A stretch of DNA of 64,000 nt. It comes from Atriophallophorus winterbourni (lineage: Eukaryota; Platyhelminthes; Trematoda; Plagiorchiida; Microphallidae). Made by a program: the position numbers and the translations under genes. Each line of letters begins with the position of its first letter. The first letter of the stretch is position 1. Of the stretch, positions 59,411 through 64,000 are shown piece by piece. A model generated the notes under the pieces. The model did no database searches, was not told the DNA's origin, and was given only the letters and a program-made list of their open reading frames with translations. The stretch is taken from assembly GCA_013407085.1 (NCBI GenBank), contig JACCGJ010011166.1, positions 1 to 64,000 on the forward strand. The letters are read 5' to 3'.

Positions 59411-61449
59411 TGGTCGGATGATAAATCATCGGTTTTAATTAGGTAGGTATCGAATAAGGCTTCAAAATATTTCATAAGTCGAAGTTATTCTAACCATTTT
59501 CGGCGTTCTTCCGTGAAATGTTGGAAAGAATATGTCTTATGCGGTCGGACAAAATGGAACACTAGTATTTTCTCTTAATGAATGGTGAGTTAAATCGTCG
59601 TATGCGGCGAAGTATCGTCTTGATCTTAACAATGTGACAAATTTAGGAAATGAATATTTTAAAAATTTATATCTGAATGAACAATGATAACATGTATACT
59701 ATTTTAGTGAGCAATGCTTGCGGATTCAATCCCTCTTTATTTCGAAACGAATTCGAGCGAATACAGAATAAACCCGCTAAAAATCGATGCCCGCGATATG
59801 TACTTTATTTTTTAAATGTTTCAAGATTAATGTATAACCCGGACCAAGAAAACTAATATTTTAAACTGAAGCTAATGTATCGATGATTTTCAAAATTATC
59901 AACTCAGATTTATCGAGTAATCAACTAGTCACGTAATTTAGGCTCTATCCGGATCTATGAATAAAGCGATTTATGAAATACCGAATTGTCCCATTATGCG
60001 ACGCTCCTCATCCCAACAATAATTTCTAGGCTCAAACCTTATGTACGTACTTTCCGGGTAAAATACAATTTGGAGACAACTGTTCAAAGCGATTCAATCG
60101 ACCAGATTTCTAACCGATGAACATTGTAGTGCAATTGAATGTGCTGAATATACATAGTCTGAATAAGATTTGTGAAATCTACGTCTGCGTTTTCTATGGA
60201 TGCCTAATTTGGAAAGTTGCACAGTTTCGTCTCAGCTAAAACTGTTTATAATGTAGGAGATTAAAGTTGTGCATCCGCCTTAGGCGAGTCGCTTTATTCA
60301 TTCAGAAGCATCTTTTATGATTCTTCCGTTTTTAAACGAAATCCACCAATTTCAGAAGTCAGCAAACAGTTATTGATTCGCGTATTGATTGTTCCACAGA
60401 TAAAAATTACTTACAAGTCATCCGGATCAATCTGCCAGAAGCCGGAATCATTTTATTGACCAAACCACGCTTCAGAATCAACGCCAATTTTTCAAGATTC
60501 GAAATTTCGTTTATGTTTTATAGTATCTCAGTCTAATCATAATAGTACTGATCTCAAACGTCCTACGATCATTTTTTAACAATTTAAACAAAGTGTGGTT
60601 CTATTACCGAATCGCATACTTCTTAGGTCTGGAGTGAAACCGTTCATTTTGAGAAGTGTTGAGTCAGACTCTTCTTTATTTAATCACCACAACTAATTTC
60701 AACATCAGATGTAAAACAAATTTGCTGTAACTTTCTCACAAAAGAGAAATTACACAATACTAAATCTGGCATTCATAGCACAAGGCGTGTGAGCAAAGTA
60801 AAAGACAGAAAATTTCCCAAACTTTTTTTCTCATGTAATTCAAGGTCACTCCCCATATTTTGAATGACTGCTACGTGATTTGAAAATTAATATTTCACTG
60901 CCGAAATTTTTTCAAGCAGATCTTAATTCAATGAAAGAAGAGAGCAGTTCACTATTGAATCCCAACTATATGCTATGGTGCTCACATCTCCCGCGAAGTT
61001 TGACTTCCACCAGATTTCCATTTGTGAATTGAGCAATTTTTCGCAAGATCAAATTCGAATGTTCAAAAAACAGATTGCATATCGCGCTTCTCATATTCTT
61101 AAATGTCATGCTTTTGACATTAAAGGGTTTGGTTAGTTGATCGATTGAAATGATGGTCTAGATAGGTGTGGCGATAGGCGTCTTACGATGACAAGTAACG
61201 TGTGTCTACATTAACGCTCGCTGTCACTGATTGCATGGGTACTTAAACGGATCCCTGTAAATCAATGGGGTTAATCGTTCTAAAATCCACATTCGATTAA
61301 GTCATTGTGTCGGGTGGATAGAACAACATTGTATTCCAAAAGAACAAGTTATAAACATTCAGCTTCTTATTAATAGACCTCACGTACGAGATTATGACAG
61401 TAACTGCAGCACTTCGAAGCCAATGGGCCAAATTGTCTTATCAGCAATA
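59411..61449. other. AT-rich, nothing recognised
   Basis: About 2 kb without coding signal. A short piece at about 60,970-61,030 (GCTCACATCTCCCGC, then TTCCACCAGATTTC) weakly resembles the dispersed repeat at 44,405 and 51,385. Confidence 0.3.
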
Positions 61450-61770
61450 CAAGCCTTCGTAGTGTTAAGTTATCCGTTAGGACTAAATTTATCCTGTACA
61501 GTTTCCGCGTAAAAAAGCATTAATGTATGGCAGCGAAATCTCGACATCAATGCTAGACACGAATGGAAGTTGAATGCTTCCAGTTTGCGAAGCATTCGTC
61601 ATATCCTGAACCTGAAGATGGGGGATGAACAGTGTGAAACATGGAAAGCTATCTCTCTGACACTTTCTGATTGGAGTGTATAGTCATGCGAAACGGTGTC
61701 AAGTTTGAGATTCTTTTGTCATGCATTGTCGACAAGGAGGTCAAGATCGGCGGATGATATCAAGCTGTGG
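61450..61770 (+). mobile_element. LINE RT C-terminal fragment
   Basis: Plus-strand frames read LSVRTKFILYSFRVKKALMY followed by GSE, then LRSIRHILNLK and VSSLRFFCHALSTRRSRSAD. This fits the ...LLYG-ETW... and CLR-I... region after the RT of many LINEs. Frameshifts separate the pieces. Confidence 0.55.
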
Positions 61771-61787
61771 ACACAAGTGTGTATGTA

Positions 61788-61843
61788 TGAATGTATGAAA
61801 GCACAAGCTCGATCCAGGCAAAGTGCCGCACAGTCACACAAGT
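61788..61843 (-). repeat. SINE-like repeat, 3' end only
   Basis: The sequence GTATGAAAGCACAAGCTCGA and GGCAAAGTGCCGCACAGTC is the reverse complement of the repeat's 3' end. It follows a LINE fragment directly. Confidence 0.75.
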
Positions 61844-64000
61844 ACGCACACCTGAGGATTGTAGACAGCTTCAACTGGACCTCGATGCCTTACAGATCAT
61901 CACTCAAGTTGCTGCTTTGACACTCAATATAAGTTAGTCACGTAATTTCCAACCATCAGTATCCATGTGAGAAACTATTTATCTAGAATCATGGTAAATT
62001 TGTTGACCAGAATCTAATCAGTGGCAACCCACCACACTTTTGCCAACGCTGTTCAATTGGATATATGCTTCCAGGTGGCAGATTAGATTTTTTATAAACA
62101 GTGTGCATCCAAACACATTCAATAATGTTATTATCTACCAAAAGTATATGCAGAAATATCTGTTGAATTCTAGAATATAATGAGAATTTGGTTCATATTT
62201 TGAAGATTTTGTATTGAGAGATAGTTTGAGACTGACAAGCAGATTTAACTTAAAAGGATAATTGTTCGATGTCCAAACATTCCACAAGTTTGTTTACGGT
62301 GGCATAAGTGTTTCTGCGCGATCCCTCGTGGCACCATTGCATTCTGCAGGTAGCTACTGCATGCGCAAACTTACAATAACTCGGTTAGTGAACGGAACCG
62401 AGGGATCATTGCCAGGGCAATGTGTGTTTGCGTGATTATCTTGGTCTCTAGAGGATCACGTTAGTTGTCTACATGTTTAATTAACGTCTCATGTTGGCAG
62501 GTTTTATTTAGTTTCATGTATCGTTGCGAAACTGTAACTGGCGTTGAATAAATAAGGACTACTTCAACTCACACATGATTTGTGGAAATAATTCCGTTAG
62601 GCAACTTTATATCGAATGAATAACAAAACTTTCGATGCGGTTATGTGGATATGCTTCGACCTGGATATCGATTGAATTTATAGAAATTAGAAAGCACCTT
62701 GACAGGTGCGAGACGCCGTGCTTTGATTAACAGCTGGAATATATCCATTGTATTTGTGGGCTGACGCCGCCGTTAAAATGTTGATGATTGTGACCGAGAA
62801 ATGAACCTAGAAGCAAGTAACAGCGGCATTCGCATCTCAATGGTCCACTTCTGATACGGACATTGATCGGAATCACGGCTTACTGAAGAGTGGATAAATC
62901 GATCCAAGTTTGTCTCGTTAGTGCACAATTCACTCAGACACCAGACAGACGGAACGCTTTTGAGTTTGATGTCTGAATGCCATGCACCGCACTGACTATT
63001 CGATTAATGCTGGCGCCATTCGGTACGCAGACGTGAAGGGCTTATTCACACCAATATCACTTCTGCCTAGATTCAGTGTCATATTGTTCGTTTGAACGTC
63101 CTGCTAAATTCAATGACAAATTGTCACCTTCAGTCTTAACTTCAAGCGTTTCGGAATTGACGCATGCCATGCAAATAACATTTCACGCATCATTCACATT
63201 TATCCACGAGAGTTTGTTGTTAACAAAACTCGGAAATATTCAATCTCGCATGTTTCTGTCAATAAGCACGTTCATTTCTAGCTGTGGAACTACAGAGCAA
63301 TGGCGTATCGTGGCTCATTATCCAGGTTACAAGGTCACGCTTTTTGGCGCGTAGTTTAAATCATTTAGCTTGAGAATTTCAAGTTGAGTGAAGTTTTTGA
63401 TCATGCACGGTAAGCAGCGAAACCGATGGACCTAACACGGAGTGCTCGTGTGTCTTTTGATTTGATTATCGATACCTCATTTTCAGATATTCAAGCATAT
63501 AATGGGAACCGTCAATTGCCGGAGTCGACAAACTATCGATTTTGCTGGTTAAATATTAAACTGGTCAAAGACACGAATAAACGGCATTTACCGATCAATG
63601 ACTCACCACAGACCCTATGTATATCAAATGATGATGAAATGGCTTCCTCAGTTCTGGGTCAATTGCCAATGTTTCATCGTCGCAGCATAAACCTTTCGCA
63701 TTCCACTCTGAAATGAATAACACCAATCACGATAATTGAATAGATACAATCTTGCTAGATCTCAAAACCAGAAACGTATTTAGCTTGGAGTAGAAAGGCT
63801 GAATTGCGCTTGTCTAAACAAGACCATGGAGTTCGTTCAGTCCCAACTCACACACGTCGTGACAAATCTCGTGGTGTTACAACTCATTAGACACGGCCAA
63901 CGAGTCCAAGTCTGGAATGTCTGTATGTTATGAAACCAACTTTTCGTAAGGTTGGTAGAGAGGACATGGTTTTATTTAGCAAACGCATATCACATGAAAA
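61844..64000. other. Unassigned right end
   Basis: No gene recognised. Two plus-strand frames of 92 and 96 codons (63,076-63,354 and 63,426-63,716) have ordinary composition but no motif. Upstream exons of the minus-strand glycosyltransferase could lie here but were not identified. Confidence 0.3.

Noticed and set aside
1..64000. CRISPR array, tRNA, rRNA, bacterial operon or organelle DNA.
   Set aside because: There are no regularly spaced direct repeats, no cloverleaf with a GGTTCGA-type arm in context, and no rRNA-like blocks; the gene structure is clearly nuclear eukaryotic.

Overview
This window looks like nuclear DNA of a parasitic flatworm, most likely a digenean fluke. Three things point that way: a multi-exon animal chromatin gene with two very short 5' introns (35 and 33 bp), an AT-rich and heavily decayed background, and a repeat load of CR1-like and RTE-like LINEs plus a BEL/Pao Gag relic. 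No species is claimed, and no bacterial, organelle, tRNA, rRNA or CRISPR signal was seen.

Layout. 1-21,190 is mostly retrotransposon debris. It holds an ATT microsatellite, a near full-length CR1-like LINE on the minus strand (370-5,830), a BEL/Pao Gag-protease relic (minus, about 7,480-8,778), several 3' ends of CR1-like copies, and three copies of a second CR1-like family on the plus strand whose tails are (TGAAC)n. One of those copies keeps an unbroken reverse-transcriptase frame (19,988-21,001). 21,190-26,100 is intergenic and carries copies of a structured SINE-like repeat and a GC-rich module.

26,121-41,128 (plus) is the main gene: a KMT2E(MLL5)/SETD5/UpSET-type protein assembled here from 14 exons. 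Every junction keeps phase with GT-AG sites, and the model gives 1,851 residues. It has an N-terminal GLPY-DH-Y motif, a C4HC3 PHD finger, a SET domain in which the usual NH of the NHSC motif is RR, a REE-RRIERMEK helix, a KKRWL motif and a VSL-EYRRRK motif. Its introns hold SINE-like copies and a LINE that appears to be 5'-inverted.

Convergent to it on the minus strand (44,054 up to at least 50,867, probably 54,782) are short exons of a GT4-type glycosyltransferase resembling GLT1D1. The exons are mostly too short to show as long ORFs and were found by reading splice sites and motifs; the 5' exons were not located. The remainder, to 64,000, is decayed LINE fragments and sequence in which nothing was recognised.

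The two host genes are tail to tail, about 2.9 kb apart. The first should act in the nucleus as a chromatin reader or scaffold, the second as a cytosolic sugar-transferring enzyme; no shared pathway is implied.
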